Assembly (NCBI GenBank): GCA_023459875.1
Contig: JAEWRY010000028.1
Location: forward strand, 106,407 to 170,406
Source: Bacillota bacterium
Lineage (GTDB): Bacteria; Bacillota; Clostridia; Oscillospirales; Oscillospiraceae
Length of the DNA stretch: 64,000 nucleotides
Reading direction: 5' to 3'
The notes under the pieces were generated by a model, which searched no databases, was not told the DNA's origin, and was given only the letters and a program-made list of their open reading frames with translations. Shown here piece after piece: positions 16,662 through 25,640 of this stretch. Position 1 is the stretch's first letter; every line of letters starts with the position of its first letter. Made by a program: the position numbers and the translations under genes.

Positions 16662-18020
16662 GTGTTCCAGACCATCAGGAATGCGTGGAGAATCCCCGAG
16701 CTTAAGAGAAAACTTCTGTTCACCGTATTCGCCATTCTCATTTTCCGGCTGGGCTCCGCGATCCCCGTCCCGTTTATTAACACCGCGTTGCTGGGCGAAG
16801 CCATCGCCGCCCGCTCCGGAACCATTTTCGGGCTTTTAAACACCATGAGCGGCAGCTCCTTCTCCCACGCCACGGTATTCGCGCTTTCCATTCAGCCCTA
16901 TATCAACAGCTCCATTATCATCCAGCTTCTCACTATCGCCATTCCGGCCCTGGAGAGAATGCAGAAGGATGAGGGGGAGGAAGGGCGCAAGAAGATCGCC
17001 GCCATCACCCGTTACACCACCGTGGCCATCGGCCTGCTGCAGGGCTTCGGCTATTATACACTGATCCGGGTCGGGTTCTCGGGAACCAGCCTGCTGGAGA
17101 AAAGCGGCATATGGCCGGCCGTCGTTATCATTCTTTCCTTCACGGCCGGTTCGGCCTTCCTTATGTGGTTGGGCGAGCAGGTCAACGAATTCGGAATCGG
17201 CAACGGCATTTCCATCATCCTGTTCGCGGGCATCGTATCCCGCGTGCCCACCATGATCGTGTCCATGGTCACCGGCGTACAGAAATGGATGAACCCCGCC
17301 GACACCACCTCAATGACCGCCTCCCAGCTGGCGACATACAATGCATCGAAGCTCCATCCCGCGTATATTCCCCTCTTCATCGTCGGGATGCTCCTGCTGG
17401 TTGTTTTCATCGTGTATATCACCAACGCCGAGCGCCGTATTCCGGTACAGTACGCGAAAAGAGTGGTTGGCCGAAAGATGTACGGCGGCCAGTCCACCCA
17501 CATCCCCATGAAGGTGAATATGTCCGGCGTCCTGCCGATCATCTTTGCCCAGGCGATTGCCTCCCTGCCGGCCACCATCGGCATGTTCGTACCCTCTTCC
17601 CAGGTGGAAGGGACCGGCTGGTACAAGTTCCTCAGCTTCTTCAACACCACCTCGGTGGCGTATATGATCGTGTATGCGCTGCTGATCGTGGGATTCAGCT
17701 ACTTTTACGCAACCGTACAGTTTAACCCCATTGAGATTGCGAACAATCTCAAGAAGAACGGCGGGTTTATCCCCGGCTTCCGTCCGGGCAGGCCCACCTC
17801 CGAATTTATCAACAAGGTACTCACCAAGATTACCTTCTTCGGTTCCATCTTCCTGATGATTCTGGCGCTTCTGCCCATCATCACAGGAAGGATCATCGGC
17901 ATCTCGTCCCTCTCCATTGGCGGCACCTCCATCATCATCGTTGTGGGCGTCGCGCTGGAAACCGTCAAGGCTCTGGAATCTCAGATGCTGATGAGGCATT
18001 ACAAGGGATTCCTTGAGTAA
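16662..18020 (+). CDS. secY: Preprotein translocase subunit SecY
   Basis: Channel-forming subunit of the Sec translocon, 452 residues with ten predicted membrane helices. Conserved stretches include LGSAIPVPFI after helix 1, the plug region SGSSFSHATVFALSIQPYIN, and FNPIEIANNLKKNGGFIPG-RPG in the cytosolic C5 loop. Translation begins at a GTG directly after the rplO stop, a rare-start, coupled arrangement that probably keeps expression below that of the ribosomal proteins. Confidence 0.97.
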   Translation: MFQTIRNAWRIPELKRKLLFTVFAILIFRLGSAIPVPFINTALLGEAIAARSGTIFGLLNTMSGSSFSHATVFALSIQPYINSSIIIQLLTIAIPALERMQKDEGEEGRKKIAAITRYTTVAIGLLQGFGYYTLIRVGFSGTSLLEKSGIWPAVVIILSFTAGSAFLMWLGEQVNEFGIGNGISIILFAGIVSRVPTMIVSMVTGVQKWMNPADTTSMTASQLATYNASKLHPAYIPLFIVGMLLLVVFIVYITNAERRIPVQYAKRVVGRKMYGGQSTHIPMKVNMSGVLPIIFAQAIASLPATIGMFVPSSQVEGTGWYKFLSFFNTTSVAYMIVYALLIVGFSYFYATVQFNPIEIANNLKKNGGFIPGFRPGRPTSEFINKVLTKITFFGSIFLMILALLPIITGRIIGISSLSIGGTSIIIVVGVALETVKALESQMLMRHYKGFLE

Positions 18021-18036
18021 GAGAGGGAGAACGTAA

Positions 18037-18669
18037 ATGAAAATGATTCTGCTTGGCCCTCCGGGCGCCGGAAAAGGTACCCAGGCCGAAATCCTTTCAA
18101 AGAAGTTTTCCATTCCCACCATCTCCACCGGCAATATCCTGCGGGAGGCCGTGAAAAACGGCACTCCCGTGGGACTTCAGGCTAAGAGCTACATGGATGC
18201 GGGGAAGCTGGTGCCAGACGAGGTTATTATCGGCATCGTAGCCGAGCGCCTCGAACGGGATGACTGCAAAAACGGCTATATTCTGGACGGCGTACCCCGC
18301 ACCATCCCTCAGGCCGAGGCCATGGAAAAGGCCGGCATCGTCTTTGACCATGTGATCTCTCTGGAGATTTCCGACGACGCTATCGTCGAGCGCATGGCCG
18401 GACGCCGGGTCTGCACCAAGTGCAGCGCACCCTATCACGTGACCGGCAATCCTCCCAAGAAGGAGGGCGTGTGCGATGTGTGCGGCGCGCCGCTGGAACT
18501 GAGGGCGGATGACAAACCCGATGTTGTGAAAGCCAGGCTGGAAGTCTACCACAGGGAAACGGCTCCTCTTCTCGGCTTCTACAGTGAACGCGGCCTGCTG
18601 CGCTCCATCACCGACCAGACCACCCCCCTTACGACAACAGCCTCCATTCTGGAAGTGCTGGGGTTATGA
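18037..18669 (+). CDS. adk: Adenylate kinase
   Basis: Interconverts ATP + AMP and 2 ADP. It has 210 residues. The P-loop is GPPGAGKGTQ at residues 7-16 and the AMP-binding segment is TGNILREAVK. The LID domain carries a full four-cysteine zinc site (CTKC...CDVC near residues 126-150), the form common in Gram-positives. The stop overlaps the map start (ATGATG). Confidence 0.97.
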   Translation: MKMILLGPPGAGKGTQAEILSKKFSIPTISTGNILREAVKNGTPVGLQAKSYMDAGKLVPDEVIIGIVAERLERDDCKNGYILDGVPRTIPQAEAMEKAGIVFDHVISLEISDDAIVERMAGRRVCTKCSAPYHVTGNPPKKEGVCDVCGAPLELRADDKPDVVKARLEVYHRETAPLLGFYSERGLLRSITDQTTPLTTTASILEVLGL

Positions 18670-19427
18670 TGCAAATGATTTCTATTAAAACTCCCCAGGA
18701 AATCGAGCGTATGCGCCGAGCCGGGAGGATTACCGCGGCGGCCCGTCACCTCGCGGGCAAACTGGTACTCCCTGGCGCAACTACCCGTGAAATAGATCAC
18801 GCAGTCCGCAAATTTATCGAGAGCCAGGGGGCCGTGCCGTCCTTCCTCAACTACAACGGCTATCCGGCCTCCGCCTGTCTCTCGGTGAACGACGAGGTCA
18901 TCCACGGCATTCCGGGAAATCGGAAGCTCATGGAAGGCGACATCGTCAGCGTGGACGTGGGAGCGTACTTTGAAGGCTTTCACGGCGACTGCGCAGCCAC
19001 CTTCCCCTGCGGAAAAGTGAGTGACGAAGCAAAACGCCTCATTGCCGTCACAGAAAAAAGCTTCTGGATGGGAATTAAAAATGCCCGCCAGAACAACCGT
19101 ATTTCGGATATTTCCCACGCTGTGCAGCAGTATGTGGAATCAGAGGGTTTCTCGGTGGTGCGTGCCTATGTGGGCCACGGCATCGGGACCCGGATGCACG
19201 AACCCCCCGAGGTTCCCAATTTCGGCCCCGCCGGCCACGGCGCGAGACTCGTGCCGGGAATGACCATCGCGGTGGAGCCCATGGTGAACGCGGGAGGCTG
19301 GGAAGTAAAGAACCTTCCGGACGGCTGGACGGTAAAAACCATGGACGGCTCCCTCTCCGCCCATTATGAAAATACCATTCTCATTACCGAGGGTGAGCCG
19401 GAACTGCTCACACCGCCCGAAGTTTGA
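18666..19427 (+). CDS. map: Type I methionine aminopeptidase
   Basis: Removes the N-terminal Met from nascent proteins. It has 253 residues, normal length. Metal ligands are recognisable in NDEVIHGIPG, VSVDVGAYFEGFHGDCAATF, the GHGIGTRMHEPPEVPN loop, AVEPMVN and AHYENTILITEGEPELLT. ATG codons at 18666, 18669 and 18675 are all possible starts; overlap with the adk stop favours one of the first two. It continues the secY-adk-map-KOW-infA block typical of Firmicutes. Confidence 0.96.
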   Translation: MMQMISIKTPQEIERMRRAGRITAAARHLAGKLVLPGATTREIDHAVRKFIESQGAVPSFLNYNGYPASACLSVNDEVIHGIPGNRKLMEGDIVSVDVGAYFEGFHGDCAATFPCGKVSDEAKRLIAVTEKSFWMGIKNARQNNRISDISHAVQQYVESEGFSVVRAYVGHGIGTRMHEPPEVPNFGPAGHGARLVPGMTIAVEPMVNAGGWEVKNLPDGWTVKTMDGSLSAHYENTILITEGEPELLTPPEV

Positions 19428-19428
19428 T

Positions 19429-19746
19429 ATGGATTTCGAGCGAGGACAGATTGTACGTTCTCTGGCTGGTCACGACAAAGACCGTTACTTCTTCGTCATG
19501 GGCGTGGAAGACGATTTTTTGATCCTGGCCGACGGGAAAGAACGAAAGGCAGATAGTCCCAAGCGGAAACGGCGCAAACATACCCAGAGCGCCGGACCGT
19601 GGCGGCATCCGGTCATCCAGCGGCTCCAGAGCGGAGCACCTGTGCCGGACAGTGAACTCAGGAGGGCACTCGCAGCCTTCCGAGAAGAGCATCGTGGAGA
19701 CAAAGGAGGGTTTACACTTGGCAAAAAGCGATATGATCGAGCTTGA
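19429..19746 (+). CDS. KOW-domain RNA-binding protein (L14e-like)
   Basis: A 105-residue protein whose N-terminal half is a KOW/SH3 beta-barrel ([20 protein letters not shown], then [18 protein letters not shown]), followed by a basic linker ([14 protein letters not shown]) and a helical end. Firmicutes often have such a gene between map and infA, where it resembles eukaryotic and archaeal L14e/L6e/L27e; direct evidence for function is poor. It starts one base after the map stop (TGATATG), and its last 29 bases overlap the infA start. It may bind rRNA or assist ribosome assembly (inference). Confidence 0.85.
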   Translation: MDFERGQIVRSLAGHDKDRYFFVMGVEDDFLILADGKERKADSPKRKRRKHTQSAGPWRHPVIQRLQSGAPVPDSELRRALAAFREEHRGDKGGFTLGKKRYDRA

Positions 19747-19936
19747 AGGGATTGTGAAGGAATCTCTGCCCAATACCACCTTTCATGTTGATATCGGCGG
19801 AGGACACATTATCCTGGCACACATTTCCGGCAAGCTTCGAATGAACTTTATCCGTATTCTGCCCGGTGATAAGGTTACGGTTCAAATGTCTCCCTACGAT
19901 TTGACCCGGGGCCGCATTACCTGGCGCAGCAAGTAA
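19718..19936 (+). CDS. infA: Translation initiation factor IF-1, TTG start
   Basis: IF-1 blocks the 30S A site during initiation. Read from the TTG at 19718 it is 72 residues, the canonical length ([20 protein letters not shown]), with an AAGGAGG site 8 nt upstream. The longer reading from 19652 and the shorter ATG at 19733 are both disfavoured. The OB-fold motif [19 protein letters not shown] is intact. The gene begins inside the 3' end of the KOW-domain gene, in another frame. Confidence 0.93.
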   Translation: MAKSDMIELEGIVKESLPNTTFHVDIGGGHIILAHISGKLRMNFIRILPGDKVTVQMSPYDLTRGRITWRSK

Positions 19937-20010
19937 GAAGAGCGGCGTTTTAACCGCTGTGAGACAGAGGGGCGGGCTTATTTGACAGCCTGTCCAAGGA
20001 CACTCAATAA

Positions 20011-20139
<129 letters not shown>

Positions 20140-20158
20140 TAGGAGGTGCTTAAAAAAT

Positions 20159-20527
20159 ATGGCAAGAATTTCTGGCGTCGATCTGCCGAAGGATAAGAGA
20201 ATTGAAATCGGCCTCACCTATATTTTTGGGATCGGGCGCACCAGCGCCAACAAGATTCTGAAGGCGACCGGCATCAATCCCGACACCCGCGTGAAGAATC
20301 TGACCGAGGATGACGAGTCCAAGCTCCGCGAGGCCATCAGCAAGGAGTACACCGTGGAAGGCGACCTGCGCCGCAACGTAGCCCTGGACATCAAGCGCCT
20401 CACCGAGATCGGCTGTTACCGCGGCAGCCGTCACCGCAAGGGGCTGCCCGTCCGCGGCCAGCGCAGCAAGACGAACGCCCGGACCCGCAAGGGCCCCAAG
20501 CGCACCGTCGCCAATAAGAAGAAGTAA
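20159..20527 (+). CDS. rpsM: 30S ribosomal protein S13
   Basis: 30S head protein that contacts L5 and the P-site tRNA. It has 122 residues, with [20 protein letters not shown] and the basic C-terminal tail ([17 protein letters not shown]) that reaches the P site. Confidence 0.97.
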   Translation: MARISGVDLPKDKRIEIGLTYIFGIGRTSANKILKATGINPDTRVKNLTEDDESKLREAISKEYTVEGDLRRNVALDIKRLTEIGCYRGSRHRKGLPVRGQRSKTNARTRKGPKRTVANKKK

Positions 20528-20544
20528 GGAGGGAAGAGAGAAGT

Positions 20545-20961
20545 ATGGCTGCAAACACCAATGCCGCGAATGCAAAAGGCAAGAAGGTCGTCAGGAGACG
20601 CCGCGAGCGCAAGAACATCGAGAAAGGCGCCGTGCATATCCGCTCTTCCTTCAACAATACCATGGTCACCGTGACCGACACCGCCGGCAACGCCCTGTCC
20701 TGGGCATCCTCCGGCGGACTGGGCTTCCGGGGCTCCCGGAAATCCACCCCCTTCGCCGCGCAGACCGCGGCGGAGACCGCCGCCAAGGCCGCCATGGAGC
20801 ATGGCCTCAAAAGCGTTGAGGTCTTTGTCAAGGGTCCCGGCGCCGGCCGCGAAGCCGCCATCCGCGCGCTCCAGGCCGTGGGTCTAGAGGTCACCATGAT
20901 CAAAGACGTGACCCCCATTCCCCACAACGGCTGCCGTCCGCCCAAGCGCCGTCGCGTGTAA
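20545..20961 (+). CDS. rpsK: 30S ribosomal protein S11
   Basis: Platform protein near the mRNA exit. It has 138 residues, with conserved [20 protein letters not shown] and the terminal [17 protein letters not shown]. The N-terminus has a short Ala/Asn-rich extension before the basic segment [13 protein letters not shown]. Confidence 0.97.
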   Translation: MAANTNAANAKGKKVVRRRRERKNIEKGAVHIRSSFNNTMVTVTDTAGNALSWASSGGLGFRGSRKSTPFAAQTAAETAAKAAMEHGLKSVEVFVKGPGAGREAAIRALQAVGLEVTMIKDVTPIPHNGCRPPKRRRV

Positions 20962-20983
20962 TCAAAGGAGGTAGAAAAAGCAT

Positions 20984-21613
20984 ATGGCAAGATATACGGA
21001 CGCAGTCTGCCGCCTTTGCCGCAGAGAAAATCAGAAGCTGTTTTTAAAAGGTGACCGCTGCTATACCGAAAAGTGCGCCGTGGACCGCCGTCCTTTTGCC
21101 CCCGGGCAGCACGGCAACGCGCGCAATAAAAAGCTCAGCGAATACGGCAATCAGCTTCGTGAAAAGCAGAAGGCCCGCCGCTATTACGGCGTACTGGAGA
21201 ATCAGTTCCACAAGTACTATGAGATGGCCATGAATCGCAAGGGCGTTACCGGTGAGAACCTGCTCTCCATCCTGGAGACCCGGCTCGACAACACGGTGTA
21301 CCGCCTCGGCTTTGCCATGAGCCGTCCCGAAGCCCGCCAGTTGGTGCGCCACGGCCACTTCACCGTAAACGGCAAGAAAGTGGATATTCCCTCTTATCTG
21401 GTAGCCCCCGGTGAGGTCATCACCCTGCGCGACAAGAGCCGCAGCATGGACAAGTTTAAGGCGACCATCGAGGCCAACGGCTCCCGCGTAGTGCCCAAGT
21501 GGCTTGACTTTGACAAGAACAGTCTCGTCGCCAAAGTGGTAGCCCTTCCCGCACGGGAGGACATCGATCTGCCCATTGAGGAGCATCTTATCATTGAGTT
21601 GTACTCCAAATAA
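20984..21613 (+). CDS. rpsD: 30S ribosomal protein S4, zinc-type
   Basis: Primary 16S-binding protein, 209 residues. The N-terminus keeps the cysteine-rich zinc motif ([11 protein letters not shown]...CYTEKC), and the S4 RNA-binding domain is at about residues 97-165 ([20 protein letters not shown], then [20 protein letters not shown]). In Bacillus, S4 represses its own synthesis; no such site was identified here. Confidence 0.97.
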   Translation: MARYTDAVCRLCRRENQKLFLKGDRCYTEKCAVDRRPFAPGQHGNARNKKLSEYGNQLREKQKARRYYGVLENQFHKYYEMAMNRKGVTGENLLSILETRLDNTVYRLGFAMSRPEARQLVRHGHFTVNGKKVDIPSYLVAPGEVITLRDKSRSMDKFKATIEANGSRVVPKWLDFDKNSLVAKVVALPAREDIDLPIEEHLIIELYSK

Positions 21614-21715
21614 TCCGTGCCCTCGAACGGAGCGCCGCTGTTTCGGCGGCACTCATCCAGTTTGCATGAAAATACGGCGGACATGGATCCGCCGCCGCAA
21701 GAAGGAGGGTAACAT

Positions 21716-22663
21716 ATGGTAGAAATCGAGAAGCCGCGTATTGAATGTGTGGAACAGCCCGGGGACACCTCTTACGGAAAGTATGTGGTAGAGCCTTTGG
21801 AGCGCGGCTACGGCACCACTTTGGGAAACTCTTTGCGTCGTATCTTGCTGTCCTCCCTGCCCGGAACTGCAGTCACCTCTATTAAAATCGCAGGCGTACA
21901 GCATGAGTTTTCCACGATTCCCGGCATTAAGGAGGACGTGACAGAAATCGTCCTCAATGTGAAGGGGATTATTGCGAAGCTTTACAGCGAATCGGTCAAG
22001 ACAGTTTATATCGAAGCCAGCGGAGAAGGCGAGATCACGGCCGGCGATATCAAGGCGGACGCGGAGGTCGAAATCCTCAATCCCAACCATCATATTGCCA
22101 CCCTTGGTCCTGGCGCTTCTCTCAACATGGAACTTTCCCTGTCCCATGGCCGCGGTTATGTTCCCGCCGATCGGAATAAGCCCTCGCAGTCCATCATCGG
22201 CGTGATTCCGGTGGATTCCATCTATACCCCGGTATATAAAGTCAACTATACGGTAGAGAATACCCGTGTGCGGGATCTCACCGATTTTGACAGACTCACC
22301 CTTGAGGTGTGGACCAACGGCACCATTGCCGCCCGCGACGCCGTGAGCCTGGGCGCGCGCATCCTGTGCGACCACTTCGCGCTGTTCACCGACCTGTCCG
22401 AGACCATGGGCACCCGCTCCACGGTCGTGGAAAAGGCCGAAACCCAGCGGGACAAGGTGCTGGAACTGACCATCGAAGAGCTGGACCTTTCTGTACGCAG
22501 CTTTAACTGCCTCAAACGCGCCAACATCAACACGGTGGAGGATCTGATCTCCAAGACCGAGGACGAGATGATGAAGGTGCGCAACCTGGGCCGCAAGTCC
22601 CTGGAAGAGGTTATCAATAAGCTGGCGATGATGGGCCTGTCTCTGGCGAGCGACGACAACTAA
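21716..22663 (+). CDS. rpoA: RNA polymerase alpha subunit
   Basis: Assembles the polymerase core (N-terminal domain, residues 1-230) and contacts UP elements and activators (C-terminal domain, about 245-310, with [20 protein letters not shown]). It has 315 residues, normal length, with [20 protein letters not shown] as the dimerisation helix. A 102-nt spacer with a GC hairpin separates it from rpsD. GGAGGG lies 6 nt upstream of the start. Confidence 0.98.
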   Translation: MVEIEKPRIECVEQPGDTSYGKYVVEPLERGYGTTLGNSLRRILLSSLPGTAVTSIKIAGVQHEFSTIPGIKEDVTEIVLNVKGIIAKLYSESVKTVYIEASGEGEITAGDIKADAEVEILNPNHHIATLGPGASLNMELSLSHGRGYVPADRNKPSQSIIGVIPVDSIYTPVYKVNYTVENTRVRDLTDFDRLTLEVWTNGTIAARDAVSLGARILCDHFALFTDLSETMGTRSTVVEKAETQRDKVLELTIEELDLSVRSFNCLKRANINTVEDLISKTEDEMMKVRNLGRKSLEEVINKLAMMGLSLASDDN

Positions 22664-22758
22664 AACTGCCGGCGGAACCTATTTAAACCCGGCTTGAAGC
22701 AAAACCTGTCCCACCCCGGGGTGGGCCCCCAGACTTTCCTGTAAAGGAGTGAATGAAG

Positions 22759-23100
22759 ATGCCCGGAATCCGTAAGCTCAATAAGCCTGCCGACCAGCGT
22801 ATGGCCATGCTGCGCGCCATGGTGACCTATCTGCTGGAGAACGGCCAGATCACCACCACGCTGAGCCGCGCCAAGGAAGTTGCTCCCCTTGCAGAGAAGA
22901 TGATTTCTCTCGGGAAGAAGAACGACCTGGCCGCTTACCGTATGGCCCTCGGCTTTATCAGCAAAGAGGATGTAGCCAAGAAGCTGTTCAGCGAACTTGC
23001 CGTCAAGTACGCCAAACGCGACGGCGGCTATACCCGCATCGTCCGCGTCGGCGCCCGCCGGGGCGACGCTGCCGAGATGGCGATCGTCCAACTGGTATAA
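22759..23100 (+). CDS. rplQ: 50S ribosomal protein L17
   Basis: Last gene of the operon, a protein near the tunnel exit, 113 residues. The ATG at 22759 (MPGIRKLNKPADQRMAMLRA) is chosen over 22753 because it has a 9-nt spacing to AAGGAG and matches the usual L17 N-terminus. Conserved ITTTLSRAKEVAPLAEKMI and GYTRIVRVGARRGDAAEMAI are present. Confidence 0.96.
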   Translation: MPGIRKLNKPADQRMAMLRAMVTYLLENGQITTTLSRAKEVAPLAEKMISLGKKNDLAAYRMALGFISKEDVAKKLFSELAVKYAKRDGGYTRIVRVGARRGDAAEMAIVQLV

Positions 23101-23110
23101 CCAAACAAAG

Positions 23111-23150
23111 AAAACATGCGCAGAGAAGGTTTTCTCTGCGCATGTTTTTT
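23111..23150 (+). terminator. Strong terminator of the ribosomal operon
   Basis: A perfect 16-bp stem (23112-23127/23132-23147) with loop GGTT and a T6 run, 11 nt after the rplQ stop. Confidence 0.95.
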
Positions 23151-23156
23151 ATATGG

Positions 23157-23528
23157 TTAAGTCTTTTGCGGCTCTTCCTTTAGAAAGTCCTTTTCGAACT
23201 CGTCAAGACTGGCCTTGAGATAGATGGAGGCGTAGGCCATGCTGGGCCCGCCGCCGAAGGCCACCGCCATCATGCCGGCCTCGAGGATCTCCTGGCGGGT
23301 ACAGCCCGCCTTCAGAGCCTCGTAAACGTGATAAACGATGCAGTATTCGCATCTGGTATAAGTGGCGATGGATACGCAGATGAGTTCTTTTTCCTTGCCG
23401 GACAGGGCCTTCCCACCCGAAAGCCGGTCCTGGGAGGAAGCGAAGGCCGCCATAAATCTGGGCCATTCCTTTCCGACCGCCTCAAAGCCGCCGTTCAGCT
23501 CGGCTAACATCTCTCTCACATTTTTCAT
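23157..23528 (-). CDS. Carboxymuconolactone decarboxylase/AhpD-like protein
   Basis: A 123-residue all-helical protein with the AhpD-fold redox motif CEYCIVYHVYEALKAG (CxxC followed by His), plus LSGKEKELICVSIATYTRCE and the glycine-rich GGGPSMAYASIYLKA. Stand-alone members are mostly thiol-peroxide-related and of undefined substrate. It is convergent with rplQ. Upstream lies a very AT-rich stretch (23535-23575), probably its promoter. It lies 150 bp downstream of fhs on the same strand, separated by a hairpin. Confidence 0.85.
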   Translation of the reverse strand: MKNVREMLAELNGGFEAVGKEWPRFMAAFASSQDRLSGGKALSGKEKELICVSIATYTRCEYCIVYHVYEALKAGCTRQEILEAGMMAVAFGGGPSMAYASIYLKASLDEFEKDFLKEEPQKT

Positions 23529-23602
23529 ACCGTCTCTCCCATTGTAAATAATAATATATAATATAATAGATTTAAGCCTGATTATTCAGGCGACAAATTT
23601 GG

Positions 23603-23631
23603 CCCCCGTGGAACATAGCGTTCCGCGGGGG
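23603..23631 (-). terminator. GC-rich hairpin between fhs and the AhpD-like gene
   Basis: A 12-bp stem (23603-23614/23620-23631, one G-T pair) with loop ATAGC, 51 nt past the fhs stop. The T-tract on the minus strand is poor, so termination is only likely. Confidence 0.45.
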
Positions 23632-23681
23632 TTCGTTATCTCTTTTAATGCTGACATGCACCGGCTTACATGACCATGCTA

Positions 23682-25349
23682 TTAGAATAGACCGCTGATG
23701 ACGCCGTTTTCGTCCACGTCGATGTTCTCCGCCGCCGGCACCTTGGGAAGTCCCGGCATGGTCATGATGTCGCCGGTCATGGCCACCACAAAGCCCGCGC
23801 CCGCGGAGACCTTCACGTTGCGCACGGTAATGCGGAAGCCGGAGGGCGCGCCCAGCTTATCCGCGTCGTCGGAAAGGGAATACTGGGTTTTCGCCATGCA
23901 GACCGGGAGCTTCGAGAATCCCAGCTCCTCCAGGCGCTTTAGCTCCTTTGCGGCAGCGGGGGCGAAATCAACGCCGTCGGCGCCGTAAATCTTAGTGGAC
24001 ACGGCTTCGATTTTCTCCCGAAGACCCATCTCGTCGGGATAGACGTAGGAAAAGCGGTTCTCCTGCTCCTTGATAGCCCGGAGAACTTCCCCCGCGAGAT
24101 CCCTGCCGCCCTCGCCGCCCTTTTCCCAGACCTGGGAAAGGGCGACGCGTACGCCGTACTTGCCGCAGGCGGAGCGGATAAGGGCGATTTCGGCGTCGCT
24201 GTCGCTGGCAAACTGGTTGATGGCAACCACGGCGGGCAGGCCGAATACCTTGGTGATATTATAAAGGTGCTTTTCCAGGTTGGGAAGGCCCCGCTCCAGC
24301 GTAATCAGGTTTTCTTTGGAGAGCTCGGCCTTGGGGCAGCCGCCGTGATGCTTAAGGGCACGTACGGTGGCAACCAGCACCGCCGCGCTGGGTTTGAGCC
24401 CGGCGGCGCGGCATTTGATATCGACAAATTTTTCCGCGCCCAGATCCGCGCCGAAGCCCGCCTCGGTGACCACGTAGTCGGCCAGACGCAGGGCGGTGTC
24501 GGTGGCGGCGACGCTGTTGCAGCCGTGGGCGATGTTGGCGAAAGGCCCGCCGTGGATGAGGGCGGGAGTTCCCTCCAGCGTCTGCACCAGGTTGGGCTTG
24601 ATGGCGTCCTTCAGAAGGGCGGTCATGGCACCCTCTGCCTTCAGGTCATGGGCGGTGACGGGCTTGTCCTTACGGGTGTAGGCCACCACCATGCGGGCGA
24701 GGCGGGCCTTCATGTCCATGAGACTGGTGGCGAGACACAGCACAGCCATGATTTCGGAGGCGACGGTGATATCGTAACCATCCTCCCTGGGGACGCCCTG
24801 CATCTTGCCGCCCAGGCCGCAGACGATGTTTCGAAGCTGACGGTCGTTCATATCCACGCAGCGCCGCCAGGTAATGCGCTTTACGTCGATATCCAGCTCA
24901 TTTCCCTGCTGGATATGGTTATCGAGCATGGCGGCGAGCAGGTTGTTAGCCGCGCCCACGGCGTGAAAGTCACCGGTGAAATGGAGGTTAATGTCCTCCA
25001 TGGGCACCACCTGGGCGTAACCGCCCCCGGCGGCTCCGCCCTTGACCCCGAACACAGGCCCCAGGGAAGGCTCCCGCAGGGCCAGCGCGGTCTTTTTTCC
25101 CAAGAGAGACAAAGCATCGGAGAGCCCCACGCTGGTAGTGGTCTTCCCCTCGCCGGCCGGGGTAGGGTTGATGGCGGTGACCAGAATCAGTCTGCCCTTT
25201 CTGGGCCTATCTTTCAAAAAGGATGTGTCTACCTTGGCTTTATTGCGGCCGTAAGGTTCCAGAGCTTCCTCCCCCAAACCGAGCTTGGCGGCGATTTCCG
25301 GAATCGGGCGCAGCTTCGCCTCTTGGGCGATCTGAATATCGGATTTCAT
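23682..25349 (-). CDS. fhs: Formate-tetrahydrofolate ligase
   Basis: ATP-dependent formation of 10-formyl-tetrahydrofolate from formate, feeding purine and one-carbon metabolism and, in acetogens, the Wood-Ljungdahl methyl branch. It has 555 residues, normal length. The nucleotide-binding P-loop is [20 protein letters not shown] near residues 58-77. Conserved [20 protein letters not shown] and the C-terminal [20 protein letters not shown] are present. GGAGG lies 8 nt upstream. No folD or methylene-THF reductase is nearby, so the wider pathway cannot be judged from this window. Confidence 0.97.
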   Translation of the reverse strand: MKSDIQIAQEAKLRPIPEIAAKLGLGEEALEPYGRNKAKVDTSFLKDRPRKGRLILVTAINPTPAGEGKTTTSVGLSDALSLLGKKTALALREPSLGPVFGVKGGAAGGGYAQVVPMEDINLHFTGDFHAVGAANNLLAAMLDNHIQQGNELDIDVKRITWRRCVDMNDRQLRNIVCGLGGKMQGVPREDGYDITVASEIMAVLCLATSLMDMKARLARMVVAYTRKDKPVTAHDLKAEGAMTALLKDAIKPNLVQTLEGTPALIHGGPFANIAHGCNSVAATDTALRLADYVVTEAGFGADLGAEKFVDIKCRAAGLKPSAAVLVATVRALKHHGGCPKAELSKENLITLERGLPNLEKHLYNITKVFGLPAVVAINQFASDSDAEIALIRSACGKYGVRVALSQVWEKGGEGGRDLAGEVLRAIKEQENRFSYVYPDEMGLREKIEAVSTKIYGADGVDFAPAAAKELKRLEELGFSKLPVCMAKTQYSLSDDADKLGAPSGFRITVRNVKVSAGAGFVVAMTGDIMTMPGLPKVPAAENIDVDENGVISGLF

Positions 25350-25464
25350 GGCGGCCTCCTTCTTTCTGCTGGATTCTCTTTCATTCTACATAAATTTACG
25401 ACAAAAAACAAGCAAATCTCAGCCGTAGGGACGGGAAAAATCAGTTCTGTTCAAGACAGCAAAA

Positions 25465-25550
25465 TGTCATCCTGAGCGCGGGCGAAGGATCGACAGCGGC
25501 AAAATAATGCTTACCGCGAAGATTCTTCGCCTTTGGCTTCAGAATGACAG
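25465..25550 (-). repeat. Dispersed imperfect palindrome, copy 1
   Basis: About 86 bp with ends TGTCATCCTGAG and CTTCAGAATGACA and internal AGATTCTTCGC/GCGAAGGATC arms. It lies between fhs and the SLH gene. Read on the minus strand it follows the SLH gene and its GGCGGTGTCTCA hairpin, in the same order as the copies at 34984 and 39731. Confidence 0.8.
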
Positions 25551-25595
25551 GGTTCCGGAGTAGAGTGACAGGATTTTGGTTTCGGGACGATAGAT

Positions 25596-25640
25596 TGATC
25601 GGCGGTGTCTCAAGCGTGCTGAGACACCGCCGATCATTTT
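25596..25640 (-). terminator. GGCGGTGTCTCA hairpin 3' of the SLH gene
   Basis: A perfect 17-bp stem (25596-25612/25620-25636), immediately after the stop of the SLH gene at 25641. The T-run flanks the plus-strand side, so the minus-strand terminator strength is uncertain. The core sequence recurs at 34941 and 39689. Confidence 0.65.

Noticed and set aside
24267..25475. 402-codon plus-strand open frame opposite fhs
   Set aside because: fhs is unambiguous on the other strand, and the shadow has the low-complexity Gly/His/Val composition of an antisense GC-rich frame.
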